Source of the DNA: Nostoc sp. CHAB 5834
GTDB lineage: Bacteria > Cyanobacteriota > Cyanobacteriia > Cyanobacteriales > Nostocaceae
Reading direction: 5' to 3'
Assembly (NCBI GenBank): GCA_020829485.1
Contig: JAIVFU010000030.1
Coordinates: 9,704-73,703, forward strand
Length of the DNA stretch: 64,000 nucleotides
Shown: positions 27,886-36,362 of the stretch, one piece after another
How the letters are laid out: each line of letters starts with the position of its first letter
Numbering within the stretch: the first letter of the stretch is position 1
The notes under the pieces: generated by a model
Seen by the model: only the letters and a program-made list of their open reading frames with translations
Told to the model about the DNA's origin: nothing
Databases searched by the model: none
Made by a program: the position numbers and the translations under genes

Positions 27886-28116
27886 TCATGACTCATCACT
27901 GTAATGCCAGCAACGCTCTAACCACTCTAATAATTCGTGACGAGAGGCAAGAAATTGCATAACTGTACTACGAATTAAAATTGCTTCTAGCAAATTGTTC
28001 ACTTGCACTCGTAAAGAACCATCGGGGGGACAGGAACTCTTAATTTTTAACTCTTGCAATCGGTGATAGATTCGCCAGCGATCGCTCAAAGGAATCTGCA
28101 AAACGTGATTTGTCAT
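27886..28116 (-). CDS. Asr1405/Asl0597-type small nif-associated protein
   Basis: The 76-residue protein reads MTNHVLQIPLSDRWRIYHRLQELKIKSSCPPDGSLRVQVNNLLEAILIRSTVMQFLASRHELLEWLERCW. I recall this conserved protein being encoded between nifP and nifV in Anabaena (asr1405). It has no known function. The frame is open seven codons upstream, to 28137, through a 7-mer tandem repeat (variants of TGACAAA), so the start was set at 28116. Confidence 0.75.
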   Translation of the reverse strand: MTNHVLQIPLSDRWRIYHRLQELKIKSSCPPDGSLRVQVNNLLEAILIRSTVMQFLASRHELLEWLERCWHYSDES

Positions 28117-28198
28117 TTGTCTTTTGTCCTTTGTCATTTGTCAGTTGTCCTTTGTCCGTTGTCATTTGCAAATGACCAATGACAAATGACTAATGACT
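28117..28198. repeat. 7-mer short tandem repeats (TTTGTCA type)
   Basis: Repeats of TTTGTCATTTGTC and GACAAATGACTAATGAC occupy the gap between nifP and the small conserved gene. The two halves are inversely related and may pair. Confidence 0.75.
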
Positions 28199-28972
28199 CT
28201 TGACTTGTAAAGTTTGCAGTTGTTTTTCGAGTTCTTCAATGCGCGAGAGCAAAGAACGAATCACGGTTGCTTCCACATCGGGTAGCTTTCCATGTTCTAA
28301 AGGAGAAAGGCTAGGGTTTTGATTTTGGGAAATAATTCGGCCGGGAACTCCGACAACAGTGCGATCGCTGGGGACATTTTGCAAGACAACCGAACCTGCA
28401 CCAATACGGACGCGATCGCCAATTTGCAGATTACCTAAAACTTTCGCACCCGCCCCAATCACTCCATTTTTGCCCACCGTGGGATGACGCTTACCAGTTT
28501 CTTTACCAGTTCCGCCAAGGGTAACGCCCTGATAAATCAGCGTATAGTCGCCTACGATCGCAGTTTCGCCAATGACAACACCCATTCCGTGGTCGATAAA
28601 CACACCCTCACCAATCTCTGCACCTGGGTGAATTTCAATACCTGTTAAAAATCGCCCCAAATGAGAAATTAAGCGAGGGATAAAACTCACACCTCGACAA
28701 TGTAACCAGTGAGCAAGACGATGCAAACAGAGTGCGTGCAATCCAGGGTAGCAAAACACCACTTCTAACCAATTACGTGCTGCTGGATCGCGCTCAAAAA
28801 TAATGCGAAAATCACTCAATAATGGCTCAAAAAAAATGCCAGAGAGGAGATTTTTCAGTATGGATGTACGGGCAGAATCCTGCGTTTTGGTACTTGGGCG
28901 TAGGCGTTCGCGTAGCGTCTCGTAGAGAAGCCCGTCGGAGACATCGCTAATACTTTCTAAAGACTGTTGCAT
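28190..28972 (-). CDS. nifP: Serine O-acetyltransferase of the nif region
   Basis: The enzyme acetylates serine as the first step towards cysteine, helping supply sulfur for nitrogenase clusters. The CysE-type protein has [21 protein letters not shown], the left-handed beta-helix hexapeptides ([43 protein letters not shown]) and the C-terminal VGVPGRII. Residues about 9-27 ([18 protein letters not shown]) are translated from a dispersed repeat at 28894-28947, inserted in frame. Position upstream of nifV and the heterocyst nif context favour NifP over housekeeping CysE. Confidence 0.88.
   Translation of the reverse strand: MQQSLESISDVSDGLLYETLRERLRPSTKTQDSARTSILKNLLSGIFFEPLLSDFRIIFERDPAARNWLEVVFCYPGLHALCLHRLAHWLHCRGVSFIPRLISHLGRFLTGIEIHPGAEIGEGVFIDHGMGVVIGETAIVGDYTLIYQGVTLGGTGKETGKRHPTVGKNGVIGAGAKVLGNLQIGDRVRIGAGSVVLQNVPSDRTVVGVPGRIISQNQNPSLSPLEHGKLPDVEATVIRSLLSRIEELEKQLQTLQVKSH
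28894..28947. repeat. Dispersed repeat forming part of the nifP N-terminus
   Basis: The reverse complement reads GCGATGTCTCCGACGGGCTTC and continues TCTACGAGACGCTACGCG, the same family as repeats at 53694-53742 and 55689-55741. It lies within nifP codons 9-27 and keeps the frame. Confidence 0.8.
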
Positions 28973-29841
28973 CGGTAATGTCTATCTGGTAAAAGAGTCA
29001 TCTGCTATTTTTATGCTTATATCAGGTGACTTCCAACTCGATATAAAACCCAATGCTGATTGGATTTATTGGATTGATTAAGGTTGTACTCAAACGCCAA
29101 AACCCCCACTCAAGATAAACTAAAAATTTGTCTTGGGTTAGGGGCGCTAGTATTTAATGATGGGGGTACTAGTATTTTTGGGACAGGGTTTAAGAATTTC
29201 TGTGTTCGCTACAAGAAACTTTACCTGTAAGCCTTTGCTAAGATTTAATCAAGACATTTTGCAATATATTAAGCTGTACTCAGATGCACTCAAATATGAG
29301 TTTGATAAGGCTACAAATTGAGTTTCTGTATATGCTACTACTATTAGTATCCTATTATTTGGTTAGGCGAAAGACAGGTTTCTTTATTTTCTTTTATGAT
29401 TTGCTGTCTGTATGTATATATACGTTTCAAAATATAGTTATCGCTCATAGTGAATATCTTATTATATAGATGTGTTGAAGGAAAGCATTTCAATGAGTGC
29501 AAATATATCTGCTTGCCAAATTTATAATTAAGCTGTTACGCATTTAATGATGACTGGTGACTGATGACTGATGACTGATGACTGGTAACTGATGACTGAT
29601 GACTGTTGACTGGTGACTGATGACTGATGACTGATGACTGATAACCGTCAACCGTCAACCGTCAACCATCAACCGTCAGCAACTTCAAACAGAATAATTT
29701 ATTTCTTAGAGTTCGCTAATGACTCATTAGTAACTTTCATTATTTTTTCAATTGTTCTAAATAAACAGCAACCTCTATCATTATGCTGTTACATCTTTGT
29801 TAAGAATAGTTACAGCTTATTAACACAAGGAAATATTTCTT
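28973..29841. other. Intergenic region with a long 7-mer tandem repeat
   Basis: Between the divergent nifP and NADH dehydrogenase genes lies about 870 bp. A 61-residue hydrophobic frame (29284-29469) has no recognised similarity and no strong ribosome site, so I do not call it. A TGACTGA tandem array (29549-29683) is annotated separately. The rest is AT-rich. Confidence 0.6.
29549..29683. repeat. TGACTGA / CAACCGT short tandem repeat array
   Basis: Many copies of TGACTGA with one-base variants (TGACTGG, TAACTGA), followed by repeated CAACCGT, span about 130 bp. This is the short tandemly repeated repetitive sequence type known in heterocystous cyanobacteria. Confidence 0.9.
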
Positions 29842-31188
29842 ATGCCAGTTGGAATTAATAAGAATGCACCACATCAGGTTGTAATCGTTGGTGGTGGTTT
29901 TGGTGGATTGTATGCAGCAAAGGCTTTGAATGCAGCGAATGTAAATGTTACTCTCATTGATAAACGTAACTTTCACCTATTTCAGCCGCTTTTATATCAA
30001 GTTGCCACAGGTACGCTATCACCTTCTGATATTTCCGCACCATTGCGATCTGTATTTAGCAAAAGCAAGAATACAAAGGTATTGTTGGGAGAAGTAAATG
30101 ATATTGATCCAAAAGCGCAACAAGTTATTTTGGGTGATGAAGTAGTACCTTATGATACTTTAATTGTTGCCACAGGTGCTAACCATTCCTATTTTGGTAA
30201 GGATAACTGGGAAGAAGTTGCTCCTGGTTTAAAGACTGTGGAAGATGCCATAGAAATGCGTCGCCGGATATTTGGCGCATTTGAAGCAGCAGAAAAAGAA
30301 ACTGATCCTGAAAAACGCCGTGCTTGGTTGAGTTTTGTGATTGTAGGGGGTGGCCCGACTGGTGTAGAATTAGCGGGTGCGATCGCAGAATTGGCATACA
30401 AAACTCTCAAAGAAGATTTCCGCAGCATCGACACTTCAGAAACGAAGATTTTGCTATTACAAGGGGGCCCTCGCATCCTCCCACACATGGCGCCAGAGTT
30501 ATCGGCATCAGCAGCAGTATCTTTGCAAAAGTTGGGTGTAGAACTGCACACTCACACCAGGGTGACAAATATTGAAGGTGATATTGTTACTTTCAAGCAA
30601 GACAATGAATTTACAGAAATTGCCTCAAAAACTATATTGTGGGCAGCAGGTGTCCAAGGTTCGCCAATGGGGAAAGTCTTAGGAGAAAGTACAGGTGTAG
30701 AGCGCGATTACTCTGGGCGTGTAATTGTAGAACCTGACTTGTCTATCGAGGGTTATGACAACATTTTCGTAATTGGAGATTTAGCCAACTTCTCCCATCA
30801 AGATGCTAAACCTTTACCTGGTGTTGCACCCGTAGCTAAACAACAAGGAGAGTATGTAGGTAAACTAATTCAACGACGGCTTCAAGGTAAGACTTTGCCA
30901 CAATTTCATTACAACGATGTGGGTAGTTTAGCGATGATTGGGCAAAATTTAGCTGTTGTAGATTTAGGCTTAATCAAACTCACAGGTTTTATTGCTTGGG
31001 CATTTTGGCTATTAGTTCACATCTACTTCTTAATCGAGTTTGACACTAAATTACTAGTAGTATTTCAGTGGGCGTGGAATTATATCACTCGTAATCGTCG
31101 CTCTAGATTGATTACAGGGCGAGAAGCTTTTGTAGAACCAAAAACTGTTAATGATAGGGTGCAAGAGCCTTCTGTGACATCTCTGTAA
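29842..31188 (+). CDS. Type II NAD(P)H dehydrogenase (NDH-2)
   Basis: The 448-residue flavoprotein has an N-terminal FAD motif, VVIVGGGFGGLYAAKAL (GGGFGG at 17-22). A second dinucleotide-binding motif, FVIVGGGPTGVELAGAIAEL, and the FAD motif VIGDLANF follow. The C-terminal hydrophobic/amphipathic segment (about 385-415, LTGFIAWAFWLLVHIYFL) should anchor it to the membrane. NDH-2 transfers electrons from NAD(P)H to quinone without pumping protons, and in cyanobacteria may act as a redox sensor. Confidence 0.9.
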   Translation: MPVGINKNAPHQVVIVGGGFGGLYAAKALNAANVNVTLIDKRNFHLFQPLLYQVATGTLSPSDISAPLRSVFSKSKNTKVLLGEVNDIDPKAQQVILGDEVVPYDTLIVATGANHSYFGKDNWEEVAPGLKTVEDAIEMRRRIFGAFEAAEKETDPEKRRAWLSFVIVGGGPTGVELAGAIAELAYKTLKEDFRSIDTSETKILLLQGGPRILPHMAPELSASAAVSLQKLGVELHTHTRVTNIEGDIVTFKQDNEFTEIASKTILWAAGVQGSPMGKVLGESTGVERDYSGRVIVEPDLSIEGYDNIFVIGDLANFSHQDAKPLPGVAPVAKQQGEYVGKLIQRRLQGKTLPQFHYNDVGSLAMIGQNLAVVDLGLIKLTGFIAWAFWLLVHIYFLIEFDTKLLVVFQWAWNYITRNRRSRLITGREAFVEPKTVNDRVQEPSVTSL

Positions 31189-31786
31189 CTTCAGGTATCA
31201 TAAGCTTAGTCAACGATAGTACAAGGGGCTATTAGAATGATCAGTGCAGTGTAGTGGAAAATCTTGGGCAAAGATTAGCTGTTCCAGGAAAAGAATATGG
31301 GGATGAAATACCGCCCTCAGCAATTTTGGCAATTTGGCGTTTCATGACTTCGAGTTGCAGTTTTAATGGAGATATCAACACAACGGGACAGTAAAGAAGT
31401 TGTACGAGGGATAAGGTAAAACTTTCCGCTTCTCGTGTCCCAGCTATGCCAGTTGTCAAATGAGTGCTGTAGAAATGCTCTACATAAATGATACAGCACT
31501 CACCAGAGTTCAGTTCCCGCTCTACAACTGGCTAGAAATCAACAAAACCAAATATAGCCGAGATAGCAAAACCGCTGAAGAGAATTACATTTTAGAAACT
31601 CCTGAACGATGTGGCGATCGCTATATCCCATTTTTTGGTAACTTACTGTTAGTTTCCGGCTGTTGAACAAGGCGAAGTTACTTAAATTCCTGGCGAACAG
31701 GTATTGCCAGAGCTACGTTCTAGGAGTAACTTCAGCTACGCTAAAATTAAGACGGTTTAAGCAAGGTATGGGTAGGCAATTGAGCA
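31189..31786. other. Decayed accessory DNA
   Basis: No intact gene is recognised in roughly 600 bp. Short frames on both strands (e.g. 31460-31666) have no identified family. The segment 31659-31729 is a decayed copy of the end of the antitoxin gene at 32877-33107. The stretch looks like the remains of gene turnover. Confidence 0.5.
31659..31729 (+). pseudogene. Decayed 3' end of an addiction-module antitoxin gene
   Basis: GCTGTTGAACAAGGCGAAGT through GAGCTACGTTCTAGGAGTAA is nearly identical to the last ~70 bases of the intact antitoxin gene (about 33035-33103), but carries an in-frame stop and lacks the upstream part. It is a remnant of a duplicated toxin-antitoxin locus. Confidence 0.65.
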
Positions 31787-32590
31787 ATGGCAACAGAAAC
31801 AATTACTCTGCAAATTCCAGAAATACTCTATCAGCGTTTAGTTAACACTGCCCACGCGCAACGTCGCCCCATTGAAGAGGTAATAGTTCATGCTTTGCAA
31901 GTAGGTAGTCCTCCAGAATGGGATGATGTACCAGAGCAATTCCAAGCTCACCTCGCGGCTTTAGATAAACTAGATGACAATAGTTTGTGGCAAATTGTCC
32001 GCAGTCGTAAAACAGCAGAGCAAATGGAGCGATACAACTTTCTGCTGGAATCTAACTCTAGTGGTAACATTACAGATGCACAACAATTGGAACTCATAAA
32101 ACTGCGTCACGAAGCTGATAGTTTTATGCTTTGTAAAGCCCAAGCTGCTGAGGAAGTTTTACAGGATTTTAGTTCACTGTTACCATCACTTTCACCAGTA
32201 CAACCAACTCAGCCAGTAGTTGTAACTCAATCATCATCATCATTCTCTGCTACATTACCTCATCAGCCTCAAACTGGAACATCGCCAGCACCAGTAAAGC
32301 CAAAAGTAGCGCTACAAAAACCATCTAGACAAAATATTAATTGGATAACAAGATTCTTGGTAGGTGCTGCTATTACAATAGTTGGAACTCAAATATATGG
32401 TTATGTTCGCTATAGCTTGTTTCTAACTAATCCCATATCTATAATTGCCAGCATACCAAGCGGAGTTTTATTACAAAAAACCATCATAGTGAAGCCTGAA
32501 GAGGTTTGGTCTGTTGCCATTAGCCCAGATGGCAGAACCCTTGTTAGTCATGGTGATGAAACCAATATCAAAATTTGGCGGCTAAAGTAG
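31787..32590 (+). CDS. Antitoxin-like N-terminus fused to a membrane span and one WD40 repeat
   Basis: The 267-residue protein has three parts. The N-terminal ~125 residues (ITLQIPEILYQRLVNTAHAQ…KLRHEADSFMLCKAQAAEEVL) resemble a conserved cyanobacterial antitoxin-like family. A low-complexity Pro/Ser/Gln linker leads to a single membrane span (about 185-205, WITRFLVGAAITIVG). The C-terminus is a lone WD40-type repeat, EEVWSVAISPDGRTLVSHGDETNIKIW. One WD40 blade cannot form a propeller, so the protein is either the rest of a longer WD40 protein or a fusion made by rearrangement. The function is unknown. Confidence 0.55.
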   Translation: MATETITLQIPEILYQRLVNTAHAQRRPIEEVIVHALQVGSPPEWDDVPEQFQAHLAALDKLDDNSLWQIVRSRKTAEQMERYNFLLESNSSGNITDAQQLELIKLRHEADSFMLCKAQAAEEVLQDFSSLLPSLSPVQPTQPVVVTQSSSSFSATLPHQPQTGTSPAPVKPKVALQKPSRQNINWITRFLVGAAITIVGTQIYGYVRYSLFLTNPISIIASIPSGVLLQKTIIVKPEEVWSVAISPDGRTLVSHGDETNIKIWRLK

Positions 32591-32876
32591 TGAGTGCTGA
32601 GTTCGCTGTTTTAAGTATTTAGCTGAAAACACAAAAAATAAGTAAAATTTACCAACAACACAGCATGATTAATCCTGATTATTCTCTTGCCGGATTCTTT
32701 GAGCGATTGACAGGTATTAGCAAGCGATTAATCAAGATTATCTAGGTCTATGCCAAGCGATATCAAATGACAAGCCGCTACGCGTCTACGCAATTTTTCT
32801 GCATACCAATTTGTAATCGAGAAAAATTAACTTAAACTAAAATCAAGATGACTTGCTCTTAAATCTGGACAAAACT

Positions 32877-33107
32877 ATGGTTAATACTTATGACGACATT
32901 TTCAATACTGCACTGTCCTTACCTCCAGGGTTAAGAGCAATGCTTGCTGAACATTTATTTAAAAGTCTTGATGCTGAAAATCAAGCAGAAATAGATGCTA
33001 TTTGGGCAGAAGAAGCAGAGAAAAGATTTCAAGCTGTTGAACAAGGCGAAGTTAATTTAATTCCTGGTGAACAAGTATTGCGAGAGCTACGTTCTAGGAG
33101 TAAGTAA
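32877..33107 (+). CDS. Addiction-module antitoxin (unstable antitoxin family)
   Basis: The 76-residue protein begins MVNTYDDIFNTALSLPPGLRAMLAEHLFKSLDAENQAEIDAIWAEEAEKRFQAVEQGEVNLIPGEQVLRELR, typical of the small acidic antitoxins paired with RelE/ParE toxins. It overlaps the toxin start by one base (TAATG). An upstream in-frame start at 32853 is possible but less likely. Confidence 0.85.
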   Translation: MVNTYDDIFNTALSLPPGLRAMLAEHLFKSLDAENQAEIDAIWAEEAEKRFQAVEQGEVNLIPGEQVLRELRSRSK

Positions 33108-33397
33108 TGGCTTATAATTTTCATCCTGATGCCAAACAGGAATTAGATGATGCTGTTGCTTACTATGACAATATCAGCCGCGACATGGGAGACGCATTTA
33201 TTGCCGAAGTTGAACGCACTCTCAATCGTATTGAACAGTTCCCACAAACATGGACTCAATTATCAAAGAATACAAGACGCTGCCGCATAGCCAGTTTTCC
33301 CTGTGGGATAATTTATGCCATCAAAGAGCAGCAAATTTTAATAGTTGCAATCATGCACCTTCAGCGTCAGCCAAATTACTGGACTAATAGAATCTGA
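33107..33397 (+). CDS. RelE/ParE family toxin
   Basis: The 96-residue protein has the RelE/ParE fold: FHPDAKQELDDAVAYYDNISRDMGDAFIAEVERTLNRIEQFPQTW, and the C-terminal basic strand RRCRIASFPCGIIYAIKEQQILIVAIMHLQRQPNYW. It is a likely partner of the antitoxin just upstream. Whether it cleaves mRNA or poisons gyrase cannot be told from sequence. Confidence 0.87.
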   Translation: MAYNFHPDAKQELDDAVAYYDNISRDMGDAFIAEVERTLNRIEQFPQTWTQLSKNTRRCRIASFPCGIIYAIKEQQILIVAIMHLQRQPNYWTNRI

Positions 33398-33477
33398 ATA
33401 AGTAGCTTAATCAAGATTATCTGAATCTATCTCATCTCAGTTCTATGATAGAAACAAGCCACTCTATGGTTTAACTT

Positions 33478-34074
33478 ATGTCTTCCCCTGTCCTGGAAAA
33501 CCCTACGACTGCTGAGACTTCCTATGTTCTTTTATACAATGTCAGTTGGGAACAGTTAGAACAGCTTGATGTCACCCTTGCAGGAACAAGCGCACGACTA
33601 ACTTATTTAGATAATATTCTCGAAATTATGTCCCCACTTTCTGACGACCACGAGGACAGTAAAAAAACTCTGGCGATGTTGCTGGAAGTCTATATGCGGA
33701 CGAAAAAGATCCGGTTTTATGGACGGGGAAGTGCAACCATCGGTAAAAAGTCAGACAAAACGCGACGGGAACCGGATGAGTCTTATAATTTAGGGGCAAA
33801 AAAACCTATTCCCGATTTAATTTTGGAAATAACTGTCACGAGTGGCGGAATTAATAAGCTAGAAATTTATCAGCGGTTGCGAGTACCTGAAGTTTGGTTT
33901 TGGGAAGATGGTTTGTTATCAGTTTATTGTTTGCAAGGTGACAGCTATATAAAAGTCTCTAAAAGTACTTTATTGCCTGATTTGGATTTGGATTTATTAG
34001 CCCAATATGCGAGAATGGCTGACCAATATGATGCTGTGACTGAATATAGTCAGATAATAACTAAAGTAACCTGA
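33478..34074 (+). CDS. Uma2 family (DUF820) PD-(D/E)XK nuclease-fold protein
   Basis: This complete 198-residue copy reads LEIMSPLSDDHEDSKKTLAMLLEVYM, KTRREPDESYNLGAKKPIPDLILEITVTSGGINKLEIYQRLRVPEVWFWEDG. It is the third intact Uma2 gene of the window. It stands by the 21-bp tandem repeat region and the toxin-antitoxin pair. Confidence 0.87.
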   Translation: MSSPVLENPTTAETSYVLLYNVSWEQLEQLDVTLAGTSARLTYLDNILEIMSPLSDDHEDSKKTLAMLLEVYMRTKKIRFYGRGSATIGKKSDKTRREPDESYNLGAKKPIPDLILEITVTSGGINKLEIYQRLRVPEVWFWEDGLLSVYCLQGDSYIKVSKSTLLPDLDLDLLAQYARMADQYDAVTEYSQIITKVT

Positions 34075-34118
34075 ACTAAAATTATTAGCAGTAAATTTGC
34101 AACTGCCAAGACTCCTTA

Positions 34119-34349
34119 ATGGAGTTCAAAGGCTCATTAACGAGTATCAAAGGCTCATTAATGGAGTCCAAAGACTCATTAATGGAGTTCAAAGGTTCAT
34201 TAATGGAGTTTAAAGACTCATTAATGAGTATCAAACACTCATTAATGGAGTCCAAAGGTTCATTAATGGAGTTCAAAGACTCATTAATGAGTATCAAAGA
34301 CTCATTAATGGAGTTCAAAGCCTCATTAATGAGTATCAAAGACTCAAGA
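34119..34349. repeat. 21-bp tandem repeat (11 units), open on both strands
   Basis: Eleven units of a 21-base motif (consensus ATGGAGTTCAAAGACTCATTA, variant ATGAGTATCAAAGACTCATTA) follow one another without gaps. They read as seven-residue units (MEFKDSL, MSIKDSL) on the plus strand and as another heptad-like repeat (NSINESL, ILINESL) on the minus strand. The array lies at the 3' end of the minus-strand gene ending at 34344. It is a minisatellite and I do not assert a protein on either strand. Confidence 0.9.
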
Positions 34350-34820
34350 ACCAGATGCAGCTTTAGTCGGTCTACCTTTGATAGCCTTAAAGCGTTCGCC
34401 TAACTGTTCAGCGACAGTCTTTAAACCTGGAGTCTTTTTTGATGCAGTCTTCACGTAATCATAAACAGTCAAACTGCTAGTCATCGCTTCACTACCGACT
34501 GCCATTAGGGTATCATCTACTTGTTCGGTGAGTTGCTGCATTGAGATTAAAAGTTCGGTAAGCGCAGCAGCTAATTGATAATCTTGAACCAGTTCCTCAA
34601 CGTCAAAAGTTGCTGGAAGGATTTCGCGGTTAGACTGAGCAGCAGTGATGCTATTGTTTACAAAGGCTAGGCTTTTGTCGCCCATTTTTACTAACTTCCG
34701 CCGTTCTTCAGTGCTGAGAGTAATTAGGAAGGGTAGCTTTTGTTGGACTGTCTGTAGCGCGGCTTTAATTTCTTGGATATCTTGTGGCGAAAGGGAGGCT
34801 GCAATATTTTGATAAGCCAT
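34344..34820 (-). CDS. Conserved hypothetical helical protein
   Basis: The 158-residue protein is mostly predicted helix (SPQDIQEIKAALQTVQQKLPFLITLSTEERRKLVKMGDKSLAFVNN…VEELVQDYQLAAALTELLISMQQLTEQVDDTLMAVGSEAMTSSL) with a basic Lys/Arg/Ala C-terminus. Similar proteins occur in cyanobacteria and other bacteria, but I know no function. Its 3' end touches the 21-bp array. Confidence 0.6.
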   Translation of the reverse strand: MAYQNIAASLSPQDIQEIKAALQTVQQKLPFLITLSTEERRKLVKMGDKSLAFVNNSITAAQSNREILPATFDVEELVQDYQLAAALTELLISMQQLTEQVDDTLMAVGSEAMTSSLTVYDYVKTASKKTPGLKTVAEQLGERFKAIKGRPTKAASGS

Positions 34821-34910
34821 TATATATTTACCTTGGGAGTTCTAGTGGTGAAGTAGCAATAGTTGCTAAGTATATAATTCCCATTGGTAAGCGCGATCGC
34901 ACATCATAAC

Positions 34911-35351
34911 TTATTTATTTATCTGTTTTAGCGCTGATGCTGAGGGATACTGACCAGATGTAATCAAAGCTTGTCGTTCTATAATGCGATCGTCGCTGTT
35001 AAAATCTAGGATACGTGCAGTCACTTCACCGATGTCTGTTTGATGCTGAATTACAGCCTCATCTAGTCGAAAATGATCGCCCCAAAAGTCTCTGCGTGGG
35101 TTAAAAAAACGCACAAGTTCGCCAGTTTGCCAATTAATTGACCCCAAATCCGTCCCTTTTTGCAGGTTACAGAAAATACAGGCATAGCAGAGATTATCTG
35201 CTGTTGTAGCGCCGCCGTGTTTGACACTGATTATATGGTCAACTTGAAAACCTAAGCCGTCTAATTCTGGATATAAACAATACTCGCATAGATGGGCGGC
35301 GCGATCGCTAACTAAACGCCGCAGTTCTGCATTAATATATAGACGACGCAT
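34911..35351 (-). CDS. HNH endonuclease
   Basis: The 146-residue protein has the HNH layout: a zinc-binding Cys pair in CEYCLYPE, the catalytic VDHIISVKHGGATTADNLCYACIFCNLQKG, with a second Cys pair in ACIFC. It is presumably a metal-dependent nuclease of the McrA/HNH type. It is followed on the same strand, upstream by ten bases, by a small protein that may be its partner. Confidence 0.85.
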   Translation of the reverse strand: MRRLYINAELRRLVSDRAAHLCEYCLYPELDGLGFQVDHIISVKHGGATTADNLCYACIFCNLQKGTDLGSINWQTGELVRFFNPRRDFWGDHFRLDEAVIQHQTDIGEVTARILDFNSDDRIIERQALITSGQYPSASALKQINK

Positions 35352-35360
35352 TTTGAATAC

Positions 35361-35615
35361 TTACTTAGGGTTAATATACTGGTGAGCTTTTGCTTTTGCC
35401 AACCTCATAATATGCTCTAGCGTGAGGAAATGATCTAACTCTCGCTGGTCACTTCCTGTAAGACCTTCAGTTTTTGCGCGGTAAACGAGATCCTCTAAAC
35501 GGTCTTTGGCTGCATCCGAGAGTTTGAAATCGATAACGCTTTGGGGAGTAGTGCCAGCAGCAATAAACTCTATAATTTCATCGTAGACTTTGGCTGTATT
35601 TATAGATGTAGTCAT
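35361..35615 (-). CDS. Small hypothetical partner of the HNH protein
   Basis: The 84-residue protein (INTAKVYDEIIEFIAAGTTPQSVIDFKLSDAAKDRLEDLVYRAKTEGLTGSDQRELDHFLTLEHIMRLAKAKAHQY) is a two-helix-rich conserved cyanobacterial protein. Its frame ends ten bases before the HNH gene, as an antitoxin would before its toxin. No activity is known. Confidence 0.6.
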   Translation of the reverse strand: MTTSINTAKVYDEIIEFIAAGTTPQSVIDFKLSDAAKDRLEDLVYRAKTEGLTGSDQRELDHFLTLEHIMRLAKAKAHQYINPK

Positions 35616-35647
35616 GAGATTACCTATTTTTATTTAATTTTACTAAT

Positions 35648-35875
35648 TTACAACGTTACTTTTAATGACTTTCCTAATGTTTTTGGCTCTGGTAGAGTTT
35701 CACCGTCAGCCAAAGATGATTCAATCAGCATCTCTAAAACTTCCTGAGCATTTTTCAAAGCTTCTTCATAAGTCTCTCCGTGAGTGTGACAAAATTCTCC
35801 CCATTCAGGAAGACTGACAACAAAACACTCATCTTCATCAGACCACTGAATAATAATTGTGTAGTAAGAATTCAT
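35648..35875 (-). CDS. HicB-like antitoxin (second copy)
   Basis: The 75-residue protein reads YTIIIQWSDEDECFVVSLPEWGEFCHTHGETYEEALKNAQEVLEMLIESSLADGETLPEP, the HicB partial RNase H-like fold without a C-terminal DNA-binding part. It is a near-copy of the HicB-like protein just upstream (35894-36118), so the locus has been duplicated. Confidence 0.8.
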   Translation of the reverse strand: MNSYYTIIIQWSDEDECFVVSLPEWGEFCHTHGETYEEALKNAQEVLEMLIESSLADGETLPEPKTLGKSLKVTL

Positions 35876-35893
35876 TCTTTTTCTCTTGCTTAT

Positions 35894-36118
35894 CTATGCA
35901 ACTTCCAAAGATTTTCCTAGCGTCTTAGGCTCCGGTAGAGGTTCACCATCAGCCAAAGATGACTCAATTAGCATTTCTAAAACTTCTTGAGCATTTTTCA
36001 GAGCATCTTCGTAAGTCTCTCCGTGAGTGCAAGGCTGCATTATATGCGTAAACTCAGGTAAGAAAACCACATAACATTGGTCTTCCTCTGACCATTGAAT
36101 CACGATTGTATATTTCAT
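35894..36118 (-). CDS. HicB-like antitoxin (first copy)
   Basis: The 74-residue protein is close to the copy at 35648. It differs by the extra IMQPC in THIMQPCTHGETYEDALKNAQEVLEML. It overlaps the upstream HicA gene by four bases and is the probable cognate antitoxin. Confidence 0.85.
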   Translation of the reverse strand: MKYTIVIQWSEEDQCYVVFLPEFTHIMQPCTHGETYEDALKNAQEVLEMLIESSLADGEPLPEPKTLGKSLEVA

Positions 36119-36339
36119 TCTTCTGTCTCCTCGTCTTCTTCCATTTTATTTAGTTCTTCTAGTGCTTCATTGACTTGTTTTTCTAAATAAGGTTTAGCAT
36201 CGCTACCATCTTTACCAGCAATGATGATAGCTTTAGGCAATTGCGGATGCATCCATTTACTGTGGCTACCCTTTGCAGGTTTATAAGTAAACCCTGCTTG
36301 CAGCAACAAGCTTTTGAGTTCTCTAATTTTCTTGGGCAT
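36115..36339 (-). CDS. HicA-type mRNA interferase toxin
   Basis: The 74-residue protein reads IRELKSLLLQAGFTYKPAKGSHSKWMHPQLPKAIIIAGKDGSDAKPYLEKQVNEAL, the HicA double-stranded-RNA-binding fold with the catalytic His in KGSHSKWMH (His26). It would cleave mRNA when not bound by HicB. The trailing acidic EEDEETEE is unusual. Confidence 0.85.
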   Translation of the reverse strand: MPKKIRELKSLLLQAGFTYKPAKGSHSKWMHPQLPKAIIIAGKDGSDAKPYLEKQVNEALEELNKMEEDEETEE

Positions 36340-36362
36340 AACCTCAGCTTGCGTTTTTATTC

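Noticed and set aside
29284..29469. A 61-residue hydrophobic frame upstream of the NADH dehydrogenase gene
   Set aside because: No ribosome site or recognisable family; the region is AT-rich and the hydrophobic run can be chance.
34085..34403. Proteins on either strand of the 21-bp repeat array
   Set aside because: Both strands are open only because the unit is 21 bases long without stops; no ribosome site or flanking domain supports a gene.
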